Shown here in pieces: positions 38,897-47,829 of a stretch of DNA of 64,000 nt (position 1 is its first letter; each line of letters opens with the position of its first letter). This DNA is from Aureimonas phyllosphaerae (lineage in GTDB: Bacteria; Pseudomonadota; Alphaproteobacteria; Rhizobiales; Rhizobiaceae), in contig NZ_FOOA01000016.1 of NCBI RefSeq assembly GCF_900113065.1, positions 1 through 64,000 on the forward strand. The letters are read 5' to 3'. The notes below the pieces were generated by a model. It searched no databases. It had not been told where the DNA came from and saw nothing but the letters and a program-made list of their open reading frames with translations. The position numbers and the translations under genes are program-made.

Positions 38897-39622
38897 TTAA
38901 GCCACCATGCGTTCGCGAAGCTGGTCCTGGAACGCCATGGCGAAGCGCGCCGCGGCCGCCGCATGGATCGCGGTGGAATCGAAGCCCGGCACGGGCAGCG
39001 CGTCCGGGTCGAGCGAAAGGACGATCTCGGTGCAGCCGAGGATGACGCTGTCGGCACCCGCCGCCACCCCGCGCTCGACGATCGCGGTGAGTTCGCGCCG
39101 CGAGCTGTCGAGGACCCGGCCGGCGCACAGCTCCTCGAAGATCACGCGGTGCACGGTCTCGCGGTCGGCGGCCTGCGGCACCATCGGGCGGAAGCCGGTC
39201 GCCTTGTTCAGCCGGTCGGCGTAGAAGCCGTGTTCCATCGTGTAGCGGGTGGCCAGCAGGAGCGGGCGGCGTGCGCCCCGCGCCGCGAGCGCCGCGCCCG
39301 TTTCGGCGATGATGTCGATCAGCGGGATCGACACGGCGCCGGCGACCTCGGCCGAGACGAGATGCATCGTGTTGGTGCAGATGAGGACGCAGTCCGCGCC
39401 GGCCCGCTCGAGGCGCCGGGCGCTGTCGCCGAGCATAGCCGCGGCGAGATCCCACCGGCCGGCCGTCTGCAGCGCGACAACCTCGGAGAAATTCAGCGAG
39501 TGGAGGAGGATGTCGGCCGAATCCAGCGGGCCGCCCGCCTGTCGCACCGCCTCGTTGAGGAGGCGGTAGTAGACGGCGGTGGATTCCCAGCTCATGCCCC
39601 CGATCAGACCGATCCGCTTCAT
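38897..39622 (-). CDS. Aspartate/glutamate racemase family protein
   Basis: 241 residues from ATG 39622 (MKRIGLIGGMSWEST). Two catalytic Cys are present, in VLICTNTMHLV and SVILGCTEIVLSL, as in cofactor-free Asp/Glu racemases. IPLIDIIAETG and RYTMEHGFYADRLN are typical of the YgeA-like aspartate racemase group. Divergent from an Lrp-type gene, which is probably its regulator. Confidence 0.92.
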   Translation of the reverse strand: MKRIGLIGGMSWESTAVYYRLLNEAVRQAGGPLDSADILLHSLNFSEVVALQTAGRWDLAAAMLGDSARRLERAGADCVLICTNTMHLVSAEVAGAVSIPLIDIIAETGAALAARGARRPLLLATRYTMEHGFYADRLNKATGFRPMVPQAADRETVHRVIFEELCAGRVLDSSRRELTAIVERGVAAGADSVILGCTEIVLSLDPDALPVPGFDSTAIHAAAAARFAMAFQDQLRERMVA

Positions 39623-39794
39623 CCCGTATTCCCCCGCTCGTCCCGATGTCGATGGGGAAAGACTAGCGCCCCTGTCGTGCAATCGGCACGCTTAGTTCAT
39701 GAACGGGTCGTAAAACGGTGCACACGAGATGCATGAAATCGACGTTTCGCGCATCCTGCTTGCGCACAGCGTTCGAACCGCGCATACCTTGCCC

Positions 39795-40256
39795 ATGCTC
39801 GACGATCGCGACCGCCTCCTTCTCGACCTTCTTCAGGACGATGCCGACCGCCCGGTGCAGGAGCTGGCCGAGCGCGCCTCGCTGTCGGCCTCGGCCTGCT
39901 CGCGGCGCATCCAGCGCCTGCGCGACGAGGGCTACCTCAAGCGCCGCATCGCGCTGGTGGACCGCAAGCGCATCAACCTGCCGACCACCGTCTTCGTGAT
40001 CGTGAAGACCTCTCGCCATTCCGGCACCTGGCTCGACGAGTTCCGCGCCGCGCTCGCCGCCATCCCCGAGATCGTCGAGGTGCACCGCCTCACCGGAAAC
40101 TTCGACTACATCCTGAAGGTGGTGCTGCCGGACGTCGAGACCTACGACACGATCTACAAGCGGCTGGTGGCGCGCGTTGAACTGTTCGACGTGTCCGCCT
40201 ACATCTCGATGGAGACCGTGAAGGCCGACGTCGCCCTGCCGACGCGCTACGCCTGA
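39795..40256 (+). CDS. Lrp/AsnC-family transcriptional regulator
   Basis: 153 residues from ATG 39795; an earlier ATG would add 22 residues with no family match. N-terminal winged HTH ([18 protein letters not shown], then [19 protein letters not shown]). C-terminal RAM ligand domain: [20 protein letters not shown]. It probably senses an amino acid and controls the divergent racemase gene and perhaps itself. The 172-bp shared spacer holds the promoters. Confidence 0.94.
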   Translation: MLDDRDRLLLDLLQDDADRPVQELAERASLSASACSRRIQRLRDEGYLKRRIALVDRKRINLPTTVFVIVKTSRHSGTWLDEFRAALAAIPEIVEVHRLTGNFDYILKVVLPDVETYDTIYKRLVARVELFDVSAYISMETVKADVALPTRYA

Positions 40257-40263
40257 CGGGCGA

Positions 40264-40279
40264 TGTTTCACGTGAAGCA
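40264..40279. other. parS-like site downstream of the Lrp-type gene
   Basis: TGTTTCACGTGAAGCA, 15 of 16 bases of the parS palindrome, in the non-coding gap three bases after the lrp-type stop. The best match in the window after the perfect copy at 57797. Confidence 0.65.
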
Positions 40280-40389
40280 GCGGGCGCGGCAGTGCGCAGA
40301 TGACCTGTGGTGCTTTGGTCGCACTCCGGTTGCAGCCGTATCCTGACCGTGAAAATCGCTTTCCGCGAGCCGGTCCGATGGGTTAGCGG

Positions 40390-41361
40390 ATGGCTATGCC
40401 GTCCCTTGTCCAGCGGGTCATGGCCCGCAGCGCCCTTCTCCTCGCCCTCGCCTGCCTCGGCGCGCAGCCGTCGCTCGCCGACATCCGCGTGCCGCCCGGC
40501 AACCGTCACGCCGAGCAGCCGGACATCCCCGGCGGGTCGCGCTCGCGCACCAAGGCGACGCGGTCCTCCTTCAAGGCGAAATACGAGAAGATCCACGCGC
40601 TCCTTGCCGGGAACCGCAGCCTGCAGGACAAGATCCGCAAGGCCGCGCGCGCCTACGGCATCCGCCCGATCCACATCGCGGGCGCGCTGGTCGGCGAGCA
40701 CACCTACAATGTCGACGCGATGGACCAGCTCCAGAGCTACTACGTGAAGGCGGCCTCCTACCTCAACGCCGGGGTCGACTTCGCCTATCGCGGCGAGAGC
40801 GTCGCCGACTTCGTGGCCCGTCCCGAGTTCCAGCCATGCGAGACTGCACGCGGCGACGCGCGGCTCTGGGCCTGCCGCGAGGCGGTGTTCGAGCGGCGCT
40901 TCCGCGGGCGGACGGTGGGCGGCACCAGCTTTCCCGACAACCGCTTCGGCGCGGTGTTCTTCCAGCCCTTCTACGCCGGCCAGACCTTCGGCCTCGGCCA
41001 GCTCAACCCGCTGACCGCCCTGTCGGTGTCGGACATGGTGCATCGCGTGTCCGGCTATGCCCCGCTCGACATGCGCGACGCCGGCGAGGTCTACGCCTCG
41101 ATCATGGACCCCGACCGGACGCTCGCCTACATGGCCGCCGTGATCCGCGTCTCGATCGACGCCTACAGCGACATCGCGGGCTTCGATATCTCGGACAATC
41201 CGGGCGTCGTCGCGACGCTCTACAATGTCGGCGATCCGTTCGGGCGCGCCGAGAAGCTCGCGGCCGCCAACCGGGCGGGCGCCGGGCGCCTGCCGGAGGA
41301 GAACTATTACGGCTGGCTGGTGAACGAGAAGATCGCCGACCTCGAGGCGATCTTCCCCTGA
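40390..41361 (+). CDS. Exported DUF1402-type protein, lysozyme-like fold possible
   Basis: 323 residues with a signal peptide (about 1-30, cut near SLADIRV). The core has IRPIHIAGALVGEHTYNVDA (Glu in a helix) and later FGLGQLNPLTALSVSDMV, and ends with NENYYGWLVNEKI-like text. The Glu-helix plus GLGQLNP pattern recalls soluble lytic transglycosylases (ES and GLMQ-P motifs), so it may act on peptidoglycan. That is inference. Convergent with an XRE gene, four bases apart. Confidence 0.82.
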   Translation: MAMPSLVQRVMARSALLLALACLGAQPSLADIRVPPGNRHAEQPDIPGGSRSRTKATRSSFKAKYEKIHALLAGNRSLQDKIRKAARAYGIRPIHIAGALVGEHTYNVDAMDQLQSYYVKAASYLNAGVDFAYRGESVADFVARPEFQPCETARGDARLWACREAVFERRFRGRTVGGTSFPDNRFGAVFFQPFYAGQTFGLGQLNPLTALSVSDMVHRVSGYAPLDMRDAGEVYASIMDPDRTLAYMAAVIRVSIDAYSDIAGFDISDNPGVVATLYNVGDPFGRAEKLAAANRAGAGRLPEENYYGWLVNEKIADLEAIFP

Positions 41362-41365
41362 CGCG

Positions 41366-41761
41366 TCAGCGGCGGCGGCGGGCCCGTTCGGCCGCCTCGC
41401 CGCGAACGGCCGCTTCCTGCAGGAGCGTGTCGAGCGCCGCGATGTCGGCGGCTTCCAACAGCGGCAGGGCTTCGGCGAGCCGGTTGGCGAAGGCGGTCGC
41501 CTCCGGGCTCAGGGTCCCGGTCTCGAGGACCACCTTGGGATGCGACAGCTCGGCGAGGCGCTCGAGATCCTCCGCATCGTCCCAGATCACGTTGAGATAG
41601 CCGATGATGCGCTGGAGCATCGACCAGGTCGGGCGCCCGCGCTTGCCGTGCTCGAGCGCCGAAAGGTAGGCGGCCGAGACGCCCAGCGCCTTGGCCATCT
41701 CCCCTTGCGTGATGCCGCGCTCGGCGCGCAGCGCCCGGACGCGCAGGCCGAACGGCGTCAT
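41366..41761 (-). CDS. XRE-family HTH regulator
   Basis: 131 residues. HTH at about 5-60: LRVRALRAERGITQGEMAKA, then VSAAYLSALEHGKRGRPTW. The C-terminal half is helical with no known domain. Overlaps the Smr gene stop by four bases; such XRE genes directly after smr are, from memory, common in rhizobia. Target genes unknown. Confidence 0.92.
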   Translation of the reverse strand: MTPFGLRVRALRAERGITQGEMAKALGVSAAYLSALEHGKRGRPTWSMLQRIIGYLNVIWDDAEDLERLAELSHPKVVLETGTLSPEATAFANRLAEALPLLEAADIAALDTLLQEAAVRGEAAERARRRR

Positions 41762-42300
41762 CGCCGGCGCACCCGGACATAGAAGGCCCCCTCGCCGCCG
41801 TGCCCGCGCTCAGCCTGGTCGTAGCCCGACACGAGGGTGCGGAAGTCCGGGGTCGAGAACCAGTGCGGCAGCGCCCGCTTCAGGCTCCCCGTCGAGCCGT
41901 AGGATGCGCCGCGCCCGGTGATCACGAGGACGTGGCGCAGTCCCCTCGCCTTGGCGGAGCGCAGGAAATGGAGAAGCGCCCCGTGCGCCACCGCCTCGGT
42001 CCAGCCGTGGAGGTCGATCCGGTCCTCGAGCTCGATACGCCCCTTGCCGATCTTCCGGCGCACCGGCCGGTCGATCGGCGACAGCGGCGGAGGCGTCGGG
42101 GCAAGGCGGGGGCGGGCGGCGGCGGGAAAGGCGGCCGCCATCGTGCCGGCACGCGGCGGCTCGGGTTTCGCGGCGGGTGCCGGCACGGCCGGCTCGGGTG
42201 GGGCTTCGGGTGTCGCCTTGCCGGGCAGCGGCACGGCCGAGCGCGCGACGCTCGCCCAGAGCCGCCGCTCCTCGCCGGACAGGTCGCGCCGGCGCCTCAC
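41758..42300 (-). CDS. Smr-domain protein (Smr/MutS2 C-domain type)
   Basis: 180 residues from GTG 42300, overlapping the mltA stop (GTGA). N-terminal RRRDLSGEERRLWASVARS is typical of the alphaproteobacterial form. A Pro/Ala-rich linker follows. The Smr domain (about 95-178) has the catalytic DLHGWT and VITGRGASYGSTGSLKRALP. Smr domains nick branched or unusual DNA or RNA. Cellular role in this group is not settled. Confidence 0.94.
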   Translation of the reverse strand: MRRRRDLSGEERRLWASVARSAVPLPGKATPEAPPEPAVPAPAAKPEPPRAGTMAAAFPAAARPRLAPTPPPLSPIDRPVRRKIGKGRIELEDRIDLHGWTEAVAHGALLHFLRSAKARGLRHVLVITGRGASYGSTGSLKRALPHWFSTPDFRTLVSGYDQAERGHGGEGAFYVRVRRR

Positions 42301-43415
42301 GGCAGGCTCGCGCGCGGCACGAGGGCAACGAGGCGCGCCGCATGGCGCACGGTCCCCGCCAGTTGCCCCGCCGCCTCGCCGGAGCCGACGAAGATGTCGC
42401 CGCGCGCCGGGCCGACGATCGCCGAGCCCGTGTCCTGCGCGACGAGGAGCCGGTGGAAGGGGCAATCGCCGATCACAAGGTCCGGCGCGTCGACGAAGAC
42501 CGGCATGCCGTAGGTGTGAAGCGAGGCGTCGACCGCCAGAGAGCCGAGCGGCGTCAGCGGCACGCCCATGCCGCCGATCGGGCCGGCTCTCGGCTCCACC
42601 GGCACCTCGCGGAAGAAGATGAACGAGCGGTTGCGCTGGAGGAGCGCGCGCGCCCGGTCGGGATGCGCGGCGAGCCAGCGGCGGATGCCAGCCATGTCGG
42701 CCCCCTCCAGCGGCAGTTCGCCCTCTTGAACGAGGACGCGGCCGATCGCAGTGAAGCGGTGCCCGTTCTTGGCGGCATAGCCGACGCGCATCAAAGCTCC
42801 GTTCGGCAGCACGAGGCGCGCCGAGCCTTGGACGTGGACGAAGAATGCGTCCGCCTCGCTGTCGAGAAAGGCGAGTTCGAGGTCGCGGCCCCGGAGCCAG
42901 CCGTCCTCGATCTCGGCGCGCGTCGGATAGGGAACGAGCGTCCCGTCGTCGGAGCGCATGGCAAAGCGCGTGCCGGCCTCGAGGCCCTCGACGCTTTCGC
43001 CATCGGTCAGCGCGACAAGGTCGGCCGGCGGGCGGTAGAGCGGCACGCGAAAACGGGCGGTGCGGGTGCGGGATGCGGCAAGTTCGGGCTCGTAGTAGCC
43101 CGTCACGAAGCCGCGCGCCGGCGCGCCGCCATCGAGGATGTCCGCCGGGCGGAAGGCCGCCTCGAAGAAGGCGCGGGCATCCGCGGCAGAGGGATCCCCG
43201 CGCATCGCCAGCGCGGCGCGCGCGGCGGGGGCGAAGGCGGCGGGCGGGAGCTCGACGACAGCTGCCGGGCTCGTCGATGCGAGAAGCGCCGGCGCCGAGC
43301 GCCGGAACGCGAAAAAGGCCGGCCGATGATCGGCGCGGCCCCAGTCGGGAAGGTCGGAGAAGCCGATCGGTGCGAAGCGGGGCTCCGGTCCGGCTCGGCT
43401 CGGGGAGGCGGTCAT
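42297..43415 (-). CDS. mltA: Membrane-bound lytic murein transglycosylase A (MltA)
   Basis: 372 residues. MltA domain: FVTGYYEPELAASRTRTARF, PYPTRAEIEDGWL and FFVHVQGSARLVL. The end 3D domain has LLVAQDTGSAIVGPARGDIF with the catalytic Asp. It cleaves peptidoglycan to 1,6-anhydro-muropeptides. No signal peptide is visible from the only start available, which is odd for a cell-wall enzyme. In the rhizobial version I recall a similar start. Tight cluster with smr and timA. Confidence 0.93.
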   Translation of the reverse strand: MTASPSRAGPEPRFAPIGFSDLPDWGRADHRPAFFAFRRSAPALLASTSPAAVVELPPAAFAPAARAALAMRGDPSAADARAFFEAAFRPADILDGGAPARGFVTGYYEPELAASRTRTARFRVPLYRPPADLVALTDGESVEGLEAGTRFAMRSDDGTLVPYPTRAEIEDGWLRGRDLELAFLDSEADAFFVHVQGSARLVLPNGALMRVGYAAKNGHRFTAIGRVLVQEGELPLEGADMAGIRRWLAAHPDRARALLQRNRSFIFFREVPVEPRAGPIGGMGVPLTPLGSLAVDASLHTYGMPVFVDAPDLVIGDCPFHRLLVAQDTGSAIVGPARGDIFVGSGEAAGQLAGTVRHAARLVALVPRASLP

Positions 43416-43440
43416 GCGGATGCCCCTCGCGTGCCGGCGG

Positions 43441-44133
43441 TCAGTCCTCGGACTCGGTTTCCACCAGACGCCAGTTCGGATCGCGCGAGCGCGTGTCGCG
43501 GGCGAAGGTCCACACGTCGATCACCTCGACCACCGTCTCGGGATCGCCGTCGGCCACCGTGCCGTCGGACTTCAGCGTCGCCGAGATCAGCTGCGAGACG
43601 ATGCGCATCGTGACCAGCGCCTCGCGGTCCTTCAGCTCGGCCCCGGTGATCGTCGCGTCGTTGATGCCGACGAAGGAGGACTGCAGTCGCTCGCCCCGTG
43701 CCTCGCGCTGCGAGATCGAGGCATCGAAGCCCTGGTAGACCTCGGGCGACAGGAGGTTCTGGAGCAGCTTGCGGTCGCCGTCGGCAAAGGCGGTGACGAT
43801 CATCTCGTAGGCGGTCTTGGCGCCCTCGACGAAGGTCGCGACCTCGAAGCTCGGGTCGACGTCCTTGATCCGGCGCAGGCCCTCGTTGGTCGGGCTGCCG
43901 GGCACGGTCGCCTTGTCGATCGCCTCATAGGGGTTGGCGGCCGTCTCGTCGGCGTTCACCCGGCGCGACGGGAGCGTCACGACGTTGCCCTGCGCGGGCG
44001 CCGGACCCTCGGTCGGGCGGGAATAGGGGTCGAAGGGCGGACGCTCGTTTCCGGTCCGCCGGCCGAGCACGGACCGCAGTTGGTACAGGACGATCGCCGC
44101 CACCACGATGAAGAAGATCGTCCCGAAGCCCAT
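43441..44133 (-). CDS. Tim44-like domain protein (TimA type)
   Basis: 230 residues from ATG 44133 (MGFGTIFFIVV); an ATG at 44160 is possible, but the promoter fits 44133 better. One N-terminal membrane helix (about 3-20), a low-complexity linker, then the Tim44 fold (about 85-225: FVEGAKTAYEMIVTAFADGD; LLSPEVYQGFDASISQREARGE; TSRDPNWRLVETESED in two parts). In mitochondria Tim44 links import motor and channel; in alphaproteobacteria it is an inner-membrane protein of unknown role. The neighbours secB and mltA keep this order in rhizobia. Confidence 0.88.
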   Translation of the reverse strand: MGFGTIFFIVVAAIVLYQLRSVLGRRTGNERPPFDPYSRPTEGPAPAQGNVVTLPSRRVNADETAANPYEAIDKATVPGSPTNEGLRRIKDVDPSFEVATFVEGAKTAYEMIVTAFADGDRKLLQNLLSPEVYQGFDASISQREARGERLQSSFVGINDATITGAELKDREALVTMRIVSQLISATLKSDGTVADGDPETVVEVIDVWTFARDTRSRDPNWRLVETESED

Positions 44134-44179
44134 GAATGCCCGTATGTCCCGTTGGATCAAGCGATGGTTATGCCTCCGT

Positions 44180-44208
44180 CATATAGAGCCAGGGCGGCGC
44201 GCATTCAA
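44180..44208 (-). promoter_or_regulatory. Sigma-70 promoter of the timA-mltA-smr-xre operon
   Basis: Minus strand: TTGAAT (44203-44208), 17-base spacer, TATATG (44180-44185). The predicted start lies about 40 bases before ATG 44133, in the spacer divergent from fxsA. Confidence 0.65.
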
Positions 44209-44285
44209 ATTCACGCTTCCGCGTCCTATGTTGAGCGCGCACCGGCGGGACCCTTCCGCCCCTCCTGGAGACCTCGAGCCCCCCC

Positions 44286-44813
44286 ATGCCGCTGATCCTC
44301 ATCCCCCTGGCGCTTCTGGCGCTGCCGCTGATCGAGATCGGCGTGTTCATCTGGGTCGGCGGCGAGATCGGCGTCTGGCCGACGCTGGCGCTCGTCATCC
44401 TCTCGATCGTCGTGGGCGCCGCGCTCCTGAAGCGGCAGACCCTGTCGACCCTGCGCGCCGCGCAGGCCGAGGCGCGCGCCGGGCGCTTGCCCGAACGGCA
44501 GATCGTGCACGGCGCGATGATCGCGCTCGCCGGCATTCTCCTGATCCTGCCGGGTTTCGTGACCGACGTCTTCGGCCTTCTCCTGTTCCTGCCGCCGGTG
44601 CGCGACTTCGTGTGGCATCGCCTGCGCTCGCGCATCGTCGTGGTCGGCCCGACAGGCGCGCGCACCGCGCCCTACCGCCAGCCGGGCCCGGAGGTGATCG
44701 ACCTCACCGGCGGCGAGTTCCGCCGCCGCGATGGTGTCGACGGCAGCCCCTGGACGCGGCTCGACGGCCCGGGCGACGATCCGGACGAGCGCGGGCCCCG
44801 CACGCTGCACTGA
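44286..44813 (+). CDS. fxsA: FxsA family membrane protein
   Basis: 175 residues. Starts MPLILIPLALLALPLIEIGV, with three or four membrane helices (LALVILSIVVGAALLKRQ; IALAGILLILPGFVTDVFGLLL). The motif LILPGFVTDVFG is diagnostic of FxsA. In E. coli FxsA reduces phage T7 exclusion by F plasmid; normal job unknown. Followed 130 bases later by secB. Confidence 0.93.
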   Translation: MPLILIPLALLALPLIEIGVFIWVGGEIGVWPTLALVILSIVVGAALLKRQTLSTLRAAQAEARAGRLPERQIVHGAMIALAGILLILPGFVTDVFGLLLFLPPVRDFVWHRLRSRIVVVGPTGARTAPYRQPGPEVIDLTGGEFRRRDGVDGSPWTRLDGPGDDPDERGPRTLH

Positions 44814-44845
44814 CGGGCGCCGCCCCGGCGCAAAGCCTGCCCGCG

Positions 44846-44873
44846 CTTGTTTCTCCCCCCGGCCCCGTGATAG
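44846..44873 (+). promoter_or_regulatory. Possible secB promoter
   Basis: CTTGTT (44846-44851), 16 bases, TGATAG (44868-44873), about 70 bases before the secB ATG. A moderate fit only. Confidence 0.3.
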
Positions 44874-44945
44874 CTGCGGCCCCGAGCCGCGGCTGAAGTG
44901 CCGCCATCTTGGAAGGGGCGCGGGAGACGCGCCCGAGGAGCCCCG

Positions 44946-45467
44946 ATGTCCCAGATCGACAACACCAACGGCGCCAATGGCGCGAACGGCGCCAACGGTG
45001 CGGGCCAGGCGGCCCAGCCCTCGCTGAACATCCTCGCCCAGTACATCAAGGACCTGTCGTTCGAGAGCCCCGGCGCGCCCGGCTCGCTGCGCGGCCAGTC
45101 GCGCGCGCCCGGCATCAACATCGGCGTCAATGTCGGTGCCAACCCGGTGCAGGGCGGCGACCACGAATACGACGTGCGCCTGACGCTGAACGCGCGCGCC
45201 GGCGAGGGCACCGACACGCTGTTTCACGTGGAACTCGAATACGGCGGCGTGTTCCGCCTCGAAGGCTTCCCGCAGGAGCACATGCTGCCGGTCCTCTTCA
45301 TCGAGTGCCCGCGCCTCCTGTTCCCGTTCGCGCGGCAGATCGTCGCCGACGTCACGCGCAATGCCGGCTTCCCGCCGCTGATGATCGACCCGATCGATTT
45401 CGCGGCGCTCTTCACGCAGCGCCTCGCCGAGGAGCGCGCGAAGGCGCAGGTGCAGCCGGTCGTCTGA
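44946..45467 (+). CDS. secB: Protein-export chaperone SecB
   Basis: 173 residues from ATG 44946. An Asn-Gly-Ala tandem (NGANGANGANGA, about 7-18) precedes the SecB fold: [36 protein letters not shown] and [20 protein letters not shown]. Tetramer that keeps precursors unfolded and hands them to SecA. The tandem tail is unusual but lies outside the fold. A degenerate parS-like sequence lies in the gene (45220-45235). An intrinsic terminator follows. Confidence 0.97.
   Translation: MSQIDNTNGANGANGANGAGQAAQPSLNILAQYIKDLSFESPGAPGSLRGQSRAPGINIGVNVGANPVQGGDHEYDVRLTLNARAGEGTDTLFHVELEYGGVFRLEGFPQEHMLPVLFIECPRLLFPFARQIVADVTRNAGFPPLMIDPIDFAALFTQRLAEERAKAQVQPVV
45220..45235. other. Degenerate parS-like site inside secB
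   Basis: TGTTTCACGTGGAACT matches parS at 14 of 16 bases. It encodes LFHVEL, a segment probably conserved for protein reasons, so it could be chance. Confidence 0.3.
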
Positions 45468-45493
45468 CCGCAGCCGGCCGGACCATCGATCAG

Positions 45494-45526
45494 GGGCGCC
45501 CCGGGACAACCGGCGGCGCCCTTTTT
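45494..45526 (+). terminator. Intrinsic terminator of secB
   Basis: Stem GGGCGCC / GGCGCCC extended by CCGG / CCGG around a GACAA loop, followed by TTTTT. It lies between the convergent secB and EamA-type genes. Confidence 0.8.
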
Positions 45527-45528
45527 CG

Positions 45529-46419
45529 TCAGGCGGCGCGGTGGCGCTGCCAGCGCGGATAGAGAAGGCCGAGGACGAGGCCGGACATGACGAGGAGCGC
45601 GGCCGCGATCTTCCACATCGGCAGCGGCTCGCCGAGGAGAAGCGCCGAGGCGCCCATACCGAACAGCGGCACGAGGAGCGCCATCGGCGTGACCAGCGCG
45701 GCCGGGTGGCGCGACAGGAGCCAGCCCCAGGCGGCATAGCCGAACATCGTGTTGCCGACGGTCTGCCAGAGGACGGCGGCCCAGGTCACGGCGTCGGCCT
45801 GCACGAGCCCGGCGCGGATCGCGTCCCAGCCCTCCAGCGCGAAGGACAGGGCGAAGAGCGGCGGCGCGGAGAAGACGCTGCCCCAGATGACGTAGGGCAG
45901 CATGTTGGTGACGCGGCTGTGGCGCGCGACGATGTTGCCGCCCGCCCAGGACAGGGCCGCCACCAGCACCAGCGCGAGGCCGAGCGGCGTCGTGGTGCCG
46001 TCGGTGTGCGTCAAGATCACCCCGAGGCCGGCGAGCCCGAGGCCGAGCGCCACCCACTGGAACGGGCGGATGGTCTCGCCCGACAGGCGCATCGCCAGCG
46101 CGATCGTGAAGAACACTTGGCTTTGGATGACGAGCGACGCGAGCCCCGGCGAGATGAAGCCGTTCATGGCGATGAACAGGAGCCCGAACTGGCCGGTGCC
46201 GATCAGGATGCCGTAGGCGGCGAGATGGCTCCACGGCACGCGCGGGCGGGGAAACAGGAAGATGCCGGGCAGGGCCGCGAACAGGAAGCGGAGGGCCGCG
46301 AAGAGAAGCGGCGGCAGATGCTTCAACCCCTCGTGGATCACCACGAAATTGGTGCCCCAGACGGCGACGACCGCGAGACCGAGAAGGAAATGGCGAAATG
46401 GGAGAAGCGGCGCATCCAT
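45529..46419 (-). CDS. EamA-family (DMT) transporter
   Basis: 296 residues, about ten membrane helices in two EamA halves. LAVVAVWGTNFVVIHEGLKH opens the first and LVLVAALSWAGGNIVARHS the second. The first resembles the O-acetylserine/cysteine exporter group. Likely an inner-membrane exporter of amino acids or metabolites; substrate not determinable here. Convergent with secB. Confidence 0.9.
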   Translation of the reverse strand: MDAPLLPFRHFLLGLAVVAVWGTNFVVIHEGLKHLPPLLFAALRFLFAALPGIFLFPRPRVPWSHLAAYGILIGTGQFGLLFIAMNGFISPGLASLVIQSQVFFTIALAMRLSGETIRPFQWVALGLGLAGLGVILTHTDGTTTPLGLALVLVAALSWAGGNIVARHSRVTNMLPYVIWGSVFSAPPLFALSFALEGWDAIRAGLVQADAVTWAAVLWQTVGNTMFGYAAWGWLLSRHPAALVTPMALLVPLFGMGASALLLGEPLPMWKIAAALLVMSGLVLGLLYPRWQRHRAA

Positions 46420-46467
46420 GCCGCCGCTTCTAGAAGCTCCGCCCGCTCCTGAACAGGCGCGCGATCG

Positions 46468-47175
46468 TCAGGTATCGTAGCCTTCGACGCGCCGCCAGAG
46501 GGGCGCGTCGCCGAGCCCCGAGACGAAGGCACGGTGGGCCTCGGTCTCGGCCGCGGTGAGGCGGGGCTTCAAGGGCGCGGGGCGCGGCGGCAGGGCGCGC
46601 GCACCACCCTCGCCGCCCTCGCTCGCCCGCGCCTCGTCCTCGGTGACGAGGCGCAGCGCCGACTGCCGACCGCCGATCAGCTCGATATAGACCTGCGCGA
46701 GCAGTTCCGAGTCGACCAGCGCCCCATGCTTGTCGCGCTTCGACGTGTCGATCGAGAAGCGCGAGCAGAGCGCGTCGAGCGTCGCGGGCGCCATCGGAAA
46801 CTTGCGCCGCGCCATGGTCAGCGTGTCGATCAGGCGATCGGCCGGGATCGGCGGCCGGTCGAGGCGCGCGAGCTCGGCATTGATGAAGCGCATGTCGAAC
46901 GTGCCGTTGTGCGCGATCAGGCGGGCATCGTCGAAGAAGGCGAGGACGTCGTCCATCACCTCGGCAAAGACCGGCTTGTCCTTCAGGAAGTCGTCCGAGA
47001 TGCCGTGGATGTCGAAGGCGCCGGGGTCCACCTTCCGCCCCTGCGGGCGGATGAAGCAGTGGAACTCCCGCCCCGTCGGGATGTGGTTCCAAAGTTCGAT
47101 ACCGCCGATCTCGATCACGCGGTCCTCGGCAAAATCGAGCCCGGTGGTTTCGGTGTCGAAGACGATCTCGCGCAT
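46468..47175 (-). CDS. dnaQ: DNA polymerase III epsilon subunit (proofreading exonuclease) DnaQ
   Basis: 235 residues from ATG 47175. DEDDh exonuclease: motif I IVFDTETTGLDF, motif II LIAHNGTFDMRFINAEL, motif III DKHGALVDSELLAQVYIEL. GAFDIHGISDDFLKDKPVF is typical of DnaQ. The C-terminal 60 residues (linker, then AETEAHRAFVSGLGDAPLW) bind the polymerase subunit. Edits replication errors. The usual rhizobial order maf-aroE-coaE-dnaQ is complete here. Confidence 0.96.
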   Translation of the reverse strand: MREIVFDTETTGLDFAEDRVIEIGGIELWNHIPTGREFHCFIRPQGRKVDPGAFDIHGISDDFLKDKPVFAEVMDDVLAFFDDARLIAHNGTFDMRFINAELARLDRPPIPADRLIDTLTMARRKFPMAPATLDALCSRFSIDTSKRDKHGALVDSELLAQVYIELIGGRQSALRLVTEDEARASEGGEGGARALPPRPAPLKPRLTAAETEAHRAFVSGLGDAPLWRRVEGYDT

Positions 47176-47235
47176 GGAATTTCCCTTGGGGCTCTCCCCT
47201 CCCCATGTCGGACAGGCGGCGTCCGCGCGCAAGCC

Positions 47236-47829
47236 TCAAGTCTTGGGCAGCGCGCCGAACCCCTCGACGATCCGCCGCACCGCGCCTCGTGCAGCTTCCA
47301 GTCCCTCGCCGGTGTCGATCACGAAGTCGGCGCGGCGTCGCTTGTCAGTGTCCGGCATCTGGCTGGCGAGAATCTTCTCGAACCGTTCCGCCGTCATGCC
47401 CGGACGCGCGAGGACGCGCGCGCGCTGGATGTCCGGCGGCGCGGTGACGACGAGGACGGCATCGACCCGCCCCTCGCCGCTGGTCTCGTAGAGAAGGGGA
47501 ATGTCGAGGACCGCGAGCGGCGCTCCCGCCGCGTGCGCGGCATCGAGGAACGCCCGCTCCTCCTCGCGCACCAGGGGATGGACGATGGCTTCCAGCGCGG
47601 CGAGCGCCTCGGCGTCGCCGAGCACCCGCGCGCCGAGCGCCGCACGATCGACGACGCCGTCCCGCACCGTGCCGGGAAAGCGCGCCTCCACCAGCGACGC
47701 GGCGCGTCCGGCATAGAGGCGGTGGACAGTGGCGTCGGCGGAATGGACGGGCACGCCGAGCGCTTCGAACATCTCGGCCGTCGTCGACTTGCCCATGCCG
47801 ATCGAACCGGTGAGGCCGAGGACCTTCAC
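47236..47829 (-). CDS. coaE: Dephospho-CoA kinase CoaE
   Basis: 197 residues from GTG 47829, overlapping the aroE stop (GTGA). P-loop [65 protein letters not shown]. Last step of coenzyme A synthesis, adding the 3'-phosphate. Pathway partner of coaA at 29048. Confidence 0.96.
   Translation of the reverse strand: MKVLGLTGSIGMGKSTTAEMFEALGVPVHSADATVHRLYAGRAASLVEARFPGTVRDGVVDRAALGARVLGDAEALAALEAIVHPLVREEERAFLDAAHAAGAPLAVLDIPLLYETSGEGRVDAVLVVTAPPDIQRARVLARPGMTAERFEKILASQMPDTDKRRRADFVIDTGEGLEAARGAVRRIVEGFGALPKT

Noticed and set aside
42297-43415. MltA missing its signal peptide as evidence of a broken gene
   Set aside because: The frame upstream has no start codon before the timA gene, both MltA and 3D domains are intact, and I recall rhizobial MltA starting in a similar way, so the gene is probably whole.
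44964-45003. Tandem repeat in the 5' part of secB, considered as a CRISPR-like or regulatory repeat
   Set aside because: It is a short codon repeat encoding Asn-Gly-Ala units, with no spacer pattern.
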